Below are positions 32,724 to 41,479 of a stretch of DNA of 64,000 bases, piece after piece. Source of the stretch: an uncultured Phocaeicola sp. (lineage in GTDB: Bacteria; Bacteroidota; Bacteroidia; Bacteroidales; Bacteroidaceae); NCBI GenBank assembly GCA_944320855.1, contig CALUJF010000005.1, positions 36,489-100,488 of the forward strand, in the 5' to 3' direction. The notes beneath the pieces are model-generated. The model did not search any database. It worked only from the letters and a program-made list of their open reading frames with translations, and was not told where the DNA came from. Each line of letters begins with the position of its first letter. Positions within the stretch are counted from its first letter, which is position 1. A program made the position numbers and the translations under genes.

Positions 32724-33989
32724 TTATTCAGTGTATTTTTTAACGATTACACAAGCATTGTGACCACCGAAACCGAATGTGTTGCTCAAGGCAGCACGTA
32801 CAGTACGTTTTTGTGCTGTATTGAATGTGAAGTTGAGGTTGTAGTCGATATTTTCATCGTTGTCACCTTCTTCGTGGTTGATTGTTGGAGGTACAATGTC
32901 ATTCTTAACAGACAAAACACTTGCAATAGCTTCTACACCACCTGTTGCTCCAAGTAAGTGACCGGTCATAGACTTGGTTGAGCTGATGTTAAGCTTGTAA
33001 GCATGTTCGCCGAAAACTTCTTTGATAGCTTTTACTTCAGATACGTCGCCTACAGGAGTTGAAGTACCGTGAACATTGATGTAGTCGATATCTTCAGGTT
33101 GCATTCCTGCATCTTCCAATGCATTCATCATAACTAATTTTGCACCAAGTCCTTCAGGATGAGATGCTGTAAGATGATGCGCATCTGCAGAAGCACCAAC
33201 ACCGGCAAGTTCCGCATAAATCTTGGCTCCACGAGCTTTTGCGTGTTCAAGTTCCTCAAGAATCAGGATACCTGCACCTTCTCCCATAACGAAACCGTCA
33301 CGACTTGCGCTGAATGGACGTGAAGCGCGGGTAGGGTCATCATTGCGAGTAGAAAGAGCATGCATTGCGTTAAAACCACCAACACCTGCTGCGAAGATAG
33401 CTGCTTCAGCACCACCTGTTACTATTATATTAGCTTTGCCTAAGCGGATATAGTTGAAAGCGTCGGCAATTGCATTTGATGATGAAGCACATGCAGAAGT
33501 AGTGGTGAAGTTAGGTCCGTGGAAACCATACATGATTGAGATTTGGCCGGATGCTATATCAGCAATCATTTTAGGTATAAAGAATGGGCTGAATTTAGGA
33601 CCGATAGTATCTTTTGTCTGTTCGTATCCGCCTACTTCTTCTTCGAAAGTACGGATACCGCCGATACCAACACCTAAAATAACACCAACTTTGTTCAAGT
33701 CTTCTTTTTCTACATCAATAGCAGCGTCTGTTACAGCTTCTTTGGCTGCAGCTACTGCATATTGTGTATAGAGGTCCATTTTGCGGGCCTCTTTACGGTC
33801 CATATAGTCTGCTGCATTGAAGTTCTTCACTTCACATGCAAACTGAGTCTTAAACTTTGAAGCATCAAAGTGAGTAATAGGTCCTGCCCCACTCACTCCG
33901 TTGATAAGGTTGTTCCAGAATTCAGGAACTGTGTTACCAAGTGGAGTCAATGCACCAAGACCTGTTACTACTACTCTCTTTAATTCCAT
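32724..33989 (-). CDS. fabF: Beta-ketoacyl-ACP synthase II
   Basis: A 421-residue condensing enzyme of fatty acid elongation. The catalytic triad is visible: C167 in TTSACASSS, H307 in VHGTSTPVGD and H344 in SMTGHLLGA, with K339 nearby. The C-terminal FGFGGHNA motif is present. It lies 15 bases after acpP, whose product carries its substrate. Confidence 0.97.
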   Translation of the reverse strand: MELKRVVVTGLGALTPLGNTVPEFWNNLINGVSGAGPITHFDASKFKTQFACEVKNFNAADYMDRKEARKMDLYTQYAVAAAKEAVTDAAIDVEKEDLNKVGVILGVGIGGIRTFEEEVGGYEQTKDTIGPKFSPFFIPKMIADIASGQISIMYGFHGPNFTTTSACASSSNAIADAFNYIRLGKANIIVTGGAEAAIFAAGVGGFNAMHALSTRNDDPTRASRPFSASRDGFVMGEGAGILILEELEHAKARGAKIYAELAGVGASADAHHLTASHPEGLGAKLVMMNALEDAGMQPEDIDYINVHGTSTPVGDVSEVKAIKEVFGEHAYKLNISSTKSMTGHLLGATGGVEAIASVLSVKNDIVPPTINHEEGDNDENIDYNLNFTFNTAQKRTVRAALSNTFGFGGHNACVIVKKYTE

Positions 33990-34004
33990 AAATTAGAGAA
34001 TTAA

Positions 34005-34238
34005 TTATTTGTTAGATTCGATGTAAGAGATAGCGTCACCTACAGTCTGGATCTTTTCTGCCTGATCATCTGGAATAGAGATACCGAATTCTTTTTCGAA
34101 TTCCATAATCAACTCAACTGTATCCAAAGAGTCAGCACCCAAATCGTTAGTAAAGCTTGCAGTTGCTACAACTTCTGATTCTTCTACACCTAATTTATCA
34201 ACGATAATTTTCTGTACTTTTGATGCAATTTCAGACAT
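34005..34238 (-). CDS. acpP: Acyl carrier protein
   Basis: A 77-residue acidic helical protein that carries fatty-acyl chains on phosphopantetheine attached to S37 in [14 protein letters not shown]. Length and charge are standard. First gene of the acpP-fabF-rnc operon. Only an imperfect -7 box (TTCCTTTG near 34297-34290 on the minus strand) is seen upstream. Confidence 0.97.
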   Translation of the reverse strand: MSEIASKVQKIIVDKLGVEESEVVATASFTNDLGADSLDTVELIMEFEKEFGISIPDDQAEKIQTVGDAISYIESNK

Positions 34239-34409
34239 AATTCTAAATTTTTTAAGTTTATAAAATTGTTTTTTGATTAAATGTTCGTTGCAAAGGAATA
34301 AATATTTCTTGTTTTAACCAAATATTCAGTGAAATAAATGCACTTTTTTGCACAAAAACATGTATATTGTGCATGAATTTCTCTCCAAAAACCGAAAAAA
34401 GCCTGTTTA

Positions 34410-35420
34410 TTACTCTTTTCTTAGTCTGTAATTTCCTCTTAATTTTTCAAAATCCTCCGGGTGAGCCATTAAGATATTGTAGTCATTTTTAGGATTATAG
34501 TTGGAGAGTATGTCATTTCCGTCCGGTGATGATTCCGGTTTTGCCAAATCTTCAGGCAGTGACAAGTCGATATTTATATCTATTCCGAAAAAATCGCATA
34601 AAGATTTTAATGTCATAGTCGTTGCGTTAAGTTTTCCGTCTGCCGAGTAGCCCGCTATATGCGGAGTGCCGACAAAAACTCTTTTTAGTAATTCTAAATT
34701 GATGTTCGGTTCGTTCTCCCACACGTCTATTACAGCTTCTGAGATACGTCCTTTATTTAAAGCATCAAGGATAGCCTCTGTATCAATCACTTCGCCCCTT
34801 GACGTATTTATTATCACAGGCCTTTTGCGTACAGATTCAAAAAACTGTCTGTCTGCTAAGTGAAACGTATTGTATCTGCCTTCTTTTATAAGAGGTGTAT
34901 GGAAAGTAATGATGTCGCATTCCCTTGCCAAAGTCTCCAGGTCTGCGAATCCCTTTTCTCCGCCATCCTTTCTTGGCGGGTCGTTGAGCAGTATTTTCAT
35001 ACCAAATCTTTCTGCAAGTTGCATTATCCTGGAGCCAACGTGTCCCACACCGACTATTCCGATGCAGGTATTTGTCAAGTCCATTCCTCTTTCTTTTTCA
35101 AGCAGACTTAAAACCGCGTGTACATATTGCTCGACAGCCCCGGCATTGCATCCGGGACAGTTTTTCCATGTTATGCCGGCCTCCTTGCAGTATTCGGTAT
35201 CAATATGGTCGAAACCGATAGTGGCAGTTCCTATGAATTTCACGTTGCTGCCCTCCAAGAGCTGTTTATTGCATTTGGTTCTTGTTCTTGTAATCAGTGC
35301 ATCTGCATCTTTTACTGATTCTGCATCAATTTCATTCCCCGGCAGATAAACAACATTGTCAGTAATCTTTGCCAACGTTTCCCTGATATAAGGGATTTTA
35401 TTGTCAACAACTATTTTCAT
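34410..35420 (-). CDS. pdxB: 4-phosphoerythronate dehydrogenase
   Basis: A 336-residue NAD-dependent D-2-hydroxyacid dehydrogenase in pyridoxal phosphate synthesis. The NAD-binding motif is GIVGVGHVGSR (121-131). The catalytic Arg, Glu and His are in NTSRGEV, VWENEP and GTPHIAGYS. The opening MKIVVDNKIPYIRE and the C-terminal dimerisation part separate PdxB from SerA-like relatives. It is the third gene of a minus-strand unit after the ABC exporter, 23 bases away. Confidence 0.92.
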   Translation of the reverse strand: MKIVVDNKIPYIRETLAKITDNVVYLPGNEIDAESVKDADALITRTRTKCNKQLLEGSNVKFIGTATIGFDHIDTEYCKEAGITWKNCPGCNAGAVEQYVHAVLSLLEKERGMDLTNTCIGIVGVGHVGSRIMQLAERFGMKILLNDPPRKDGGEKGFADLETLARECDIITFHTPLIKEGRYNTFHLADRQFFESVRKRPVIINTSRGEVIDTEAILDALNKGRISEAVIDVWENEPNINLELLKRVFVGTPHIAGYSADGKLNATTMTLKSLCDFFGIDINIDLSLPEDLAKPESSPDGNDILSNYNPKNDYNILMAHPEDFEKLRGNYRLRKE

Positions 35421-35443
35421 TTTCTTCTGTTAGTGTTTTTGGC

Positions 35444-37276
35444 TTACAAAGCCTGCATGTCGTTCAGCCTTTTGTAATAGCCGTTCTTTTGCAGCAGTTC
35501 TTCATGTTTGCCGCTTTCTACAATTCTTCCTTCATACAGTACGTATATGGTATTTGCATTCTTGATTGTAGACAGTCTGTGTGCGATGGCTATTGTCGTA
35601 CGTGTCTTCATCAGTCTTTCCAGAGCTTCCTGTACTAATCTTTCGCTTTCGGTGTCGAGTGCCGATGTAGCCTCGTCCAGTATCAGTATGGCAGGATTTT
35701 TCAGAATGGCTCTTGCTATTGAAATTCTCTGACGCTGTCCGCCCGACAGACGGCATCCTCTGTCGCCGATGTTTGTGTTATATCCTTCTTCGGTTTCCAT
35801 GATGAAATCGTGTGCATTGGCTATTTTTGCTGCCTCTATCACCTGTTCCATTGTAGCATTTTCTACTCCGAAGGTGATATTGTTGAAGAAAGTGTCGTTA
35901 AACAGGATTGCCTCCTGGTTTACGTTACCTATAAGCGAGCGTAAATCCTTTACGGCCAAATCCTTGATGTCCACGCCATCTATCATGACCTTTCCTTTCT
36001 GCACGTCATGGAAACGCGGAATGAGGTCTACCAATGTCGATTTTCCGGAACCGCTTTGTCCCACGAGTGCTATGGTTTCACCTTTCTTTATCTTAAGGTT
36101 AATCTCGTGCAGAATCTCATTCTCGCCATAGCTGAATGATACATTTTCGAATGCGATTTCCTCTTTCAGTTCGCTTATGTGTAGGGCATCTTTCTTTTCT
36201 ACTATATTGTTCTGTGCATTCAGGATTTTGTCAACTCTCTCCATTGATGCAAGACCTTTCGGGATGCTGTATCCTGCCTTTGAGAAGTCCTTCAGAGGGT
36301 TTATCACACTGTACAGAATCACCATATAGAATATGAATGTAGGCGCGTCGATGGACGATTTCTCGCCCAATATCAGTGAACCTCCGAACCACAATACAAT
36401 GACTATAAGTATTGTGCCGAGGAACTCACTCATAGGGTGAGCCAAAGCCTGGCGTGTAGCCACCTTGTTGGTAGCCTGTCTGAACTCGTTGCTGCACTTG
36501 TTGAAACGGTTTATCATTTTCTCTTCAGCCACGAATGCCTTTATGATTCTCAGTCCTCCAAGAGTTTCTTCCAGTTGCGACATAGTTTCGCTCCACTTGT
36601 CCTGTGCCTCGAGGGATTTTCTTTTGAGTTTTCTTCCTACCTGTCCCATGACCCATCCCATTGTAGGCAGTACGAGAAGTGTAAATACAGTAAGTTGCCA
36701 GCTGGTAGCAAACAGTGTCGCGAAATACGACAGGATGAGAATAGGATTCTTCAGCAGCATATCCAGCGAGCTTGTTATGGATGTTTCTATTTCTGTCACG
36801 TCGCCGCTCATTCTGGCTATTATGTCACCTTTTCTTTCCGATGAGAAGAAATTCAGTGGCAGATACATTATTTTTGAATATACCAGTGTTCTTATGTCGC
36901 GCACTACGCCCGTACGGAGCGGAATCATTACGGCAGACGAGCCGAAGTAGCAGGCTGTCTTGAGCAGTGTCATACCTCCAAGAAACAATCCCAGCCACAT
37001 CAGTGTGGTGGAAGGACCGTAAACCTCTATCAGTTGCGACACATAATAGTAGAAGTTATTCACAACAGTGTCTTTCAGAGGCGCGCTTCCCCATTCCATG
37101 AATGTATATACCTTGTTCCCACCGTCTGTCTTGAACAGAATGTTCAGTATCGGTATCAGCAGCGAAAACGAGAATACGTTGAATATGGCCGAAAGTATGT
37201 TCAACATTATCGCCCATGCTACAAATCTTTTATAAGGCGAAACAAATCGTCTGAGCAGATTGAAAAATTCCTTCAT
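35444..37276 (-). CDS. ABC exporter, MsbA-like (fused membrane and ATPase domains)
   Basis: A 610-residue half-transporter that works as a homodimer in the inner membrane. An exporter-type domain with about six helices (1-330) is followed by the nucleotide-binding domain: Walker A GQSGSGKST at 406-414, signature LSGGQ at 510-514, Walker B ILILDE at 530-535 and the switch histidine in AHRLS. Its closest type is MsbA lipid A flippase or a multidrug exporter, and the substrate is not shown by sequence. It lies between a gamma-carbonic-anhydrase-like gene and pdxB. Confidence 0.9.
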   Translation of the reverse strand: MKEFFNLLRRFVSPYKRFVAWAIMLNILSAIFNVFSFSLLIPILNILFKTDGGNKVYTFMEWGSAPLKDTVVNNFYYYVSQLIEVYGPSTTLMWLGLFLGGMTLLKTACYFGSSAVMIPLRTGVVRDIRTLVYSKIMYLPLNFFSSERKGDIIARMSGDVTEIETSITSSLDMLLKNPILILSYFATLFATSWQLTVFTLLVLPTMGWVMGQVGRKLKRKSLEAQDKWSETMSQLEETLGGLRIIKAFVAEEKMINRFNKCSNEFRQATNKVATRQALAHPMSEFLGTILIVIVLWFGGSLILGEKSSIDAPTFIFYMVILYSVINPLKDFSKAGYSIPKGLASMERVDKILNAQNNIVEKKDALHISELKEEIAFENVSFSYGENEILHEINLKIKKGETIALVGQSGSGKSTLVDLIPRFHDVQKGKVMIDGVDIKDLAVKDLRSLIGNVNQEAILFNDTFFNNITFGVENATMEQVIEAAKIANAHDFIMETEEGYNTNIGDRGCRLSGGQRQRISIARAILKNPAILILDEATSALDTESERLVQEALERLMKTRTTIAIAHRLSTIKNANTIYVLYEGRIVESGKHEELLQKNGYYKRLNDMQAL

Positions 37277-37301
37277 CTATATAATATATGGTTAGTTTAT
37301 A

Positions 37302-37832
37302 TTAATCTTTATTTTCTTCCTCCTTGAACCACGATGCATACATGAGATACCCGTTGGCTATTTTCTGGTTTAGTTCCTTGCTTTGTTCAGGGTCTACCTT
37401 TTTGATGAATTTGGCCGGCACTCCTCCCCACAGCGTGTGCGGTTCTATCTGAGTGTTTGCCAATACCAATGCTCCGGCAGCAACTATGGCTCCTTCTCCC
37501 ACTACGGCATGGTCAAGCAGTGTAGACCCCATCCCGATAAGTGCGTTGTCCTTCACGCATGCGCCGTGCAGAGTGACGTTATGGCCTATTGATACATCAT
37601 TTCCTATTTCGACAACCGACTTTTCATATAGCGTATGCAGTACGGTTCCGTCCTGTATGTTTACTCTGTCGCCTATCCGTATGGAGTTTACATCTCCTCT
37701 CAATACAGTGTTGAACCATATGCTGCAATCATCTCCCATTACTACATCGCCTATTATCGTAGCATTGTCTGCAAGATAACAGTTCTTTCCCATTTTTGGG
37801 GTATATCCTCTTACTGATTTAATTAAAGCCAT
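37302..37832 (-). CDS. Gamma carbonic anhydrase-like / hexapeptide-repeat protein
   Basis: A 176-residue left-handed beta-helix protein of the gamma-carbonic anhydrase/YrdA group. Hexapeptide repeats are clear (VVMGDDCSIW, IRIGDRVNIQDGTVLH, IGNDVSIGHNVTLHG). The three zinc ligands expected for the family are H66, H84 and H89. Enzymatic activity is uncertain for this group. First gene of the unit with the ABC exporter and pdxB. A -7 box TACTTTTG is at 37872-37865 on the minus strand. Confidence 0.88.
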   Translation of the reverse strand: MALIKSVRGYTPKMGKNCYLADNATIIGDVVMGDDCSIWFNTVLRGDVNSIRIGDRVNIQDGTVLHTLYEKSVVEIGNDVSIGHNVTLHGACVKDNALIGMGSTLLDHAVVGEGAIVAAGALVLANTQIEPHTLWGGVPAKFIKKVDPEQSKELNQKIANGYLMYASWFKEEENKD

Positions 37833-37997
37833 ACCAAGAAAAAGTATAAAATTTTTATCAAAGGCAAAAGTACAAATTTATTCTTTTACCTCAGTTCTGA
37901 GTTAATTCTATTTTCAATAAAACTGTAGTTTCTTTATCTATTTAAATAATATGGAGTGTGTATAATTAAATTTTTTAATAAAAAAGTACTCAATATT

Positions 37998-38028
37998 TTT
38001 GTTGTTAAAGAAATAGTTTCTATATTTG
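37998..38028 (+). promoter_or_regulatory. Orphan consensus promoter
   Basis: TTTG (37998-38001), 19 bases, TATATTTG (38021-38028), a full match to the Bacteroides consensus on the plus strand. No plus-strand gene follows, and the next gene on this strand (rex) starts 640 bases away beyond a terminator. Confidence 0.7.
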
Positions 38029-38034
38029 CACTGA

Positions 38035-38206
38035 AGTTAATGAAATTATTTGTTTATTAGTTTTATATATTAAATAACCCGTATCTCTTTAATCGTTTTT
38101 TTTACTCTGAATACTAAAGAAAATAATTCTATTCTAAGAAAAAAATCACATTCACTTGTTTTTCATTCATTCTAAAAAACGTTGCCCGGCGATGGGCAGC
38201 GTTTTT
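38035..38206 (+). ncRNA. Candidate small RNA between orphan promoter and terminator
   Basis: A transcript from the promoter at 37998-38028 would run about 170 bases to the intrinsic terminator at 38177-38206. It has no open frame longer than six codons (an ATG at 38040 stops at once). The body is AT-rich and shows no strong internal stem. The terminator also serves the convergent SUI1-like gene, so the RNA is an inference. The rest of the 37833-38217 spacer holds only the promoter of the upstream minus-strand unit. Confidence 0.45.
38177..38206. terminator. Bidirectional intrinsic terminator
   Basis: AAACGTTGCCC pairs with GGGCAGCGTTT (one G-U pair) around GGCGAT, followed by T on the plus strand and a T run on the minus strand. 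It ends the SUI1-like gene and possibly the candidate small RNA. Confidence 0.9.
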
Positions 38207-38217
38207 GCGTTTTGTTT

Positions 38218-38556
38218 TTACTTGGTTTGCGTATATCCTTCGGCTTTCAGCAGCTCTATAACGCGTTGCTTGAAGTCACCTTGTATGATGATTTCTCCGT
38301 CTTTGGCCGAGCCGCCCACTCCGCATTTTGTCTTCAGAGTCCTTCCGAGTTCTTTAAGGTCGTCTTCGCTACCTATGAATCCTGTTATCAGAGTCACGGT
38401 TTTACCTCCACGTCCTTTTTTCTCTATCGAAACCCGCAGTTTCTGATTCTTTTTCTCCGGAGTTTCTATTTCTTCTTCATCCTCAGTCTGATAGTTGAAG
38501 TCAGGGTTTGTGGAATACACAATGTTCAGTCTTTCTTTCCAGTCGTTATTTTTCAT
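38218..38556 (-). CDS. SUI1/YciH-family translation factor
   Basis: A 112-residue homologue of eukaryotic initiation factor 1 (SUI1) and E. coli YciH, which affects start-site fidelity. After a charged N-terminal part comes the SUI1 core: KLRVSIEKKGRGGKTVTLITGF, then LKTKCGVGGSAKDGEIIIQGDF. The open frame extends to 38685, but the ATG at 38556 follows a -7 box TATCTTTG (38588-38581) and an AGGAA ribosome site, so the longer form is rejected. Divergent from rex. Confidence 0.88.
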   Translation of the reverse strand: MKNNDWKERLNIVYSTNPDFNYQTEDEEEIETPEKKNQKLRVSIEKKGRGGKTVTLITGFIGSEDDLKELGRTLKTKCGVGGSAKDGEIIIQGDFKQRVIELLKAEGYTQTK

Positions 38557-38667
38557 TTCCTGCAAATGTTTATTTTCAATCAAAGATATAAACTTTTTCT
38601 TTATTATGTGTGCGTTTCCAAATAAATAGAGTAATTTTGCAATAAACAGTTTAGTTTTATTTATGTC

Positions 38668-39315
38668 ATGATAGCGCCAGTTCATAAAATATCGGATAAA
38701 ATACCTGAACCCACACTCCGTCGTTTGCCTTGGTATCTGTCCTGTGCAAAACTGATGAGGGAGCAGGGGGAAAAGTACGTCTCGTCCACTCAGATTTCAC
38801 GTCAGATAAACATCGATGCCTCGCAGGTGGCAAAAGATTTGTCCTATGTGGCTGTTTCCGGGCGTACCCGTGTCGGTTATGACATCGACTGTCTGATAAA
38901 TGTGCTTGAAGACTTTCTCGGCTTCACCAATATGCATAAGGCATATCTTTTCGGAGTTGGTAGTCTTGGTGCGGCATTGCTTCAGGACACAGGTCTGTCG
39001 CACTTCGGACTCGAAATAGTTGGCGCATTCGATGTCGACCCGCAGAAGGTAGGCGCTACCATTGCCGGAATACCGGTCTATCATACGGACGAGTTTCCCG
39101 AAATAATGAAAAACTCTGATGTAAACATCGGAATACTTACTGTCCCCATCAGTATAGCCCAGAGCATTACGGACTATATGGTAGACGGTGGCATTAAGGC
39201 TGTATGGAACTTTACTCCTTTCAGAATCCGTGTGCCGGAAGATATAGTAGTGCAGAACACCTCGCTGTATGCCCATTTGGCTGTCATGTTCAACCGTTTG
39301 AATGAATTAAAATAA
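38668..39315 (+). CDS. rex: Redox-sensing transcriptional repressor Rex
   Basis: A 215-residue dimeric repressor that binds DNA when NADH is low relative to NAD. The N-terminal winged helix (about 12-85, with SSTQISRQINIDASQVAKDLSYV) is followed by a Rossmann domain with FGVGSLGAAL (about 94-103) and the C-terminal swapped helix LAVMFNRLNELK. A -7 box TAATTTTG is at 38632-38639. Start at 38668 fits family length. In this organism it would control fermentation genes, as known for the family. Confidence 0.93.
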   Translation: MIAPVHKISDKIPEPTLRRLPWYLSCAKLMREQGEKYVSSTQISRQINIDASQVAKDLSYVAVSGRTRVGYDIDCLINVLEDFLGFTNMHKAYLFGVGSLGAALLQDTGLSHFGLEIVGAFDVDPQKVGATIAGIPVYHTDEFPEIMKNSDVNIGILTVPISIAQSITDYMVDGGIKAVWNFTPFRIRVPEDIVVQNTSLYAHLAVMFNRLNELK

Positions 39316-39330
39316 TCATTATTTATATAT

Positions 39331-39948
39331 ATGAAGATTATCGCTATAGGGATGAACTATTCCCTCCACTGCAAAGAACTCCATGCGGATGAGTCCCTGC
39401 CACAGGGACCGGTCATTTTCATGAAACCGGACTCGGCTCTTCTCAAGGACAGCAAGCCGTTTTTTATTCCTGATTTCTCGCAGCAGATAGATTACGAAAC
39501 AGAACTCGTGGTGCGTATAAACCGACTCGGAAAGAATATCTCCGAGAGATTTGCCCACAGATATTACGACGCTGTCACTGTAGGCATAGACTTTACTGCC
39601 CGCGACCTGCAGAGAAAGTTCCGTGCCGAAGGAAAACCGTGGGAGCTGTGTAAGGGATTCGATAACTCTGCTGCCATAGGCGACTGGGTAAGTATTGAAA
39701 AGTTCAAGGATATACAGGATATTCATTTCCATCTTGACATAGATGGCAAGACTGTGCAGACAGGCCACACACGCGATATGCTTTTCGGCGTAGACAGGAT
39801 AATAGCATACGTCAGCCAGTTCTGCACTCTGAAGATTGGCGACCTGCTGTTTACGGGAACACCGGTAGGGGTAGGCCCCGTGAGTATAGACAATCATCTG
39901 GAGGGATATCTTGAGAATGAAAAAGTATTAGATTTTTATATAAGATGA
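39331..39948 (+). CDS. Fumarylacetoacetate hydrolase (FAH) family protein
   Basis: A 205-residue FAH-fold enzyme. Typical core: VIFMKPDSAL, IDYETELVVRI with metal-ligand acidic residues, VGIDFTARDLQ, KGFDNSAAIGDW and FTGTPVGVGPV. The small, single-domain type includes acylpyruvases and oxaloacetate tautomerases or decarboxylases. The exact substrate is not evident. It starts 15 bases after rex and overlaps ispF by 4 bases (ATGA), so the three are probably one transcript. Confidence 0.88.
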   Translation: MKIIAIGMNYSLHCKELHADESLPQGPVIFMKPDSALLKDSKPFFIPDFSQQIDYETELVVRINRLGKNISERFAHRYYDAVTVGIDFTARDLQRKFRAEGKPWELCKGFDNSAAIGDWVSIEKFKDIQDIHFHLDIDGKTVQTGHTRDMLFGVDRIIAYVSQFCTLKIGDLLFTGTPVGVGPVSIDNHLEGYLENEKVLDFYIR

Positions 39949-40424
39949 AAATAAGAGTAGGATTCGGTTATGATGTTCACCGTCTGGTTCCGGACAGGGA
40001 ACTTTGGTTGGGTGGAATAAAATTTGAACATGAACTTGGGCTGTTGGGACATTCTGATGCCGACGTGTTGATACATGCCATTTGTGATGCTCTTTTGGGT
40101 GCAGCAAACATGCGTGACATAGGATATCATTTTCCCGACAATGCCGGTGAGTTCAAGAATATAGACAGTAAAATTCTTTTGGAACGTACTGTAAAGCTGA
40201 TAGCTGAAAAGGGATATACCGTAGGCAATATAGACGCGACAGTGTGTGCCGAACGCCCTAAACTGAAGGCCAGAATACCGGAAATGCAGGAAGTGTTGGC
40301 TAAAGTTATGGGTATTCACGTAGAGGACGTTTCAATAAAGGCTACCACTACCGAGAAACTGGGATTTACCGGGCGTGAGGAAGGTATCTCGGCTTATGCT
40401 ACTGTACTGATAGAAAAACAATAA
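39945..40424 (+). CDS. ispF: 2-C-methyl-D-erythritol 2,4-cyclodiphosphate synthase
   Basis: A 159-residue enzyme of the MEP isoprenoid pathway. The metal ligands are D and H in GYDVHRLV (residues 8-11) and H in LLGHSDADVLIHAICDALLG. The C-terminal TTTEKLGFTGREEGISA loop is present. Length is typical. Translation is coupled to the FAH gene by an ATGA overlap. Confidence 0.96.
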   Translation: MKIRVGFGYDVHRLVPDRELWLGGIKFEHELGLLGHSDADVLIHAICDALLGAANMRDIGYHFPDNAGEFKNIDSKILLERTVKLIAEKGYTVGNIDATVCAERPKLKARIPEMQEVLAKVMGIHVEDVSIKATTTEKLGFTGREEGISAYATVLIEKQ

Positions 40425-40448
40425 GTTTTATATAACGTTTATATAGTG

Positions 40449-40501
40449 TTCAATCCCCGTTTAGAGGCTGTTCAGTGAACGCCTGCTGGACGGGGATTGA
40501 A
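40449..40501. terminator. Bidirectional palindromic terminator between ispF and menA
   Basis: TTCAATCCCCGT (40449-40460) pairs perfectly with ACGGGGATTGAA (40490-40501), and nested inside is AGGC/GCCT around the palindrome GTTCAGTGAAC (40470-40480). The spacer can also be cut into 11-mers starting GTTT or GTTC (40437, 40448, 40459, 40470), so it may be a further member of the 11-bp-period elements. Confidence 0.7.
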
Positions 40502-40513
40502 TGTATATTGTAA

Positions 40514-41398
40514 TTACAGGACTAATCCTAAAGTAAGCATTATCCCGAATATAAGCATGTTTCTTGAGGTCTCTCCAAGAATCATGTTCAGCGCTTTGCC
40601 TTTTCCTATCTTGGCCATTTTTATGGTTGTCAATATGTGCATTACCAGATAGAACTGCGGTAAAAGTACAGCATAAATTTTCCCTATAGTCAGAAAATAA
40701 AAACAAAGCCAGCAGGCTGTTAGTCCAAGCAGGAAATACAGTATCAGTCCTGCTTTTGCTCCTAATCTCACCACTATTGTCTTTTTGCCGCTTATGGCGT
40801 CCTGTTCCCTGTCGCGGAAGTTATTCACCATGAGCAGTGTGTCTATAATTAGTCCGCATGCAAGTGACGTTACCGTAACGGAAGTGTTCCATCCGTGTGC
40901 CATTACATAATATGTACATCCTACAGGTACAAATCCGAAAAATATGAGAACAAGCACGTCGCCCCATCCGTGGTATGCCAACGGATAAGGTCCTGCGGTA
41001 TAGAGAAAGGCGAATATTATACATGCTATACCTACAGGAATCATTTCCCAGCCGCTGTAAAACAATAAAGACAGGCCTGTTATTCCTGCAAGCACTGTAG
41101 TGACTCCTATTCCTGTTTTCATTGCTTTGGGCGATATCCATCCTTGGGCACATGCGCGTTCCGGTCCCAGACGGTCTTCCCGGTCTGTTCCTTTCAGAAA
41201 ATCAAAAAGGTCGTTTATGAAGTTGGCGTCTATTTGCATAAGAAAGGCAAACAGAAAACACAGTATTGTGGGGATAATCTGAAAATGCCCGTATATGTAT
41301 GCCAGTGCGCAGCCGAGCATTACAGGAATAGCTGCTCCGGTGAGTGTCTTTGGACGTGCGGCAAGAAACCATGCCTTGACGGAATTAGTCTTTATCAT
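40514..41398 (-). CDS. menA: 1,4-dihydroxy-2-naphthoate polyprenyltransferase
   Basis: A 294-residue inner-membrane UbiA-family prenyltransferase that makes demethylmenaquinone. Aspartate-rich motif 1 is in NFINDLFDFLKGTDRED followed by GPER, and the second is in NNFRDREQDAISGKKT. There are about eight hydrophobic helices. Alone on the minus strand, with a -7 box TAACTTTG at 41431-41424, back to back with the promoter of the next gene. Confidence 0.93.
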   Translation of the reverse strand: MIKTNSVKAWFLAARPKTLTGAAIPVMLGCALAYIYGHFQIIPTILCFLFAFLMQIDANFINDLFDFLKGTDREDRLGPERACAQGWISPKAMKTGIGVTTVLAGITGLSLLFYSGWEMIPVGIACIIFAFLYTAGPYPLAYHGWGDVLVLIFFGFVPVGCTYYVMAHGWNTSVTVTSLACGLIIDTLLMVNNFRDREQDAISGKKTIVVRLGAKAGLILYFLLGLTACWLCFYFLTIGKIYAVLLPQFYLVMHILTTIKMAKIGKGKALNMILGETSRNMLIFGIMLTLGLVL

Positions 41399-41479
41399 AA
41401 TAAATCTTTTATGAAACTTGTCGCAAAGTTAGTATATAAAATGCTACTTTTGCGTATATAACAATCGAAATATTCATTT

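Noticed and set aside
38557-38685. Longer N-terminus of the SUI1-like protein
   Set aside because: It would overlap the rex start and its own promoter; the SUI1 family does not have this part.
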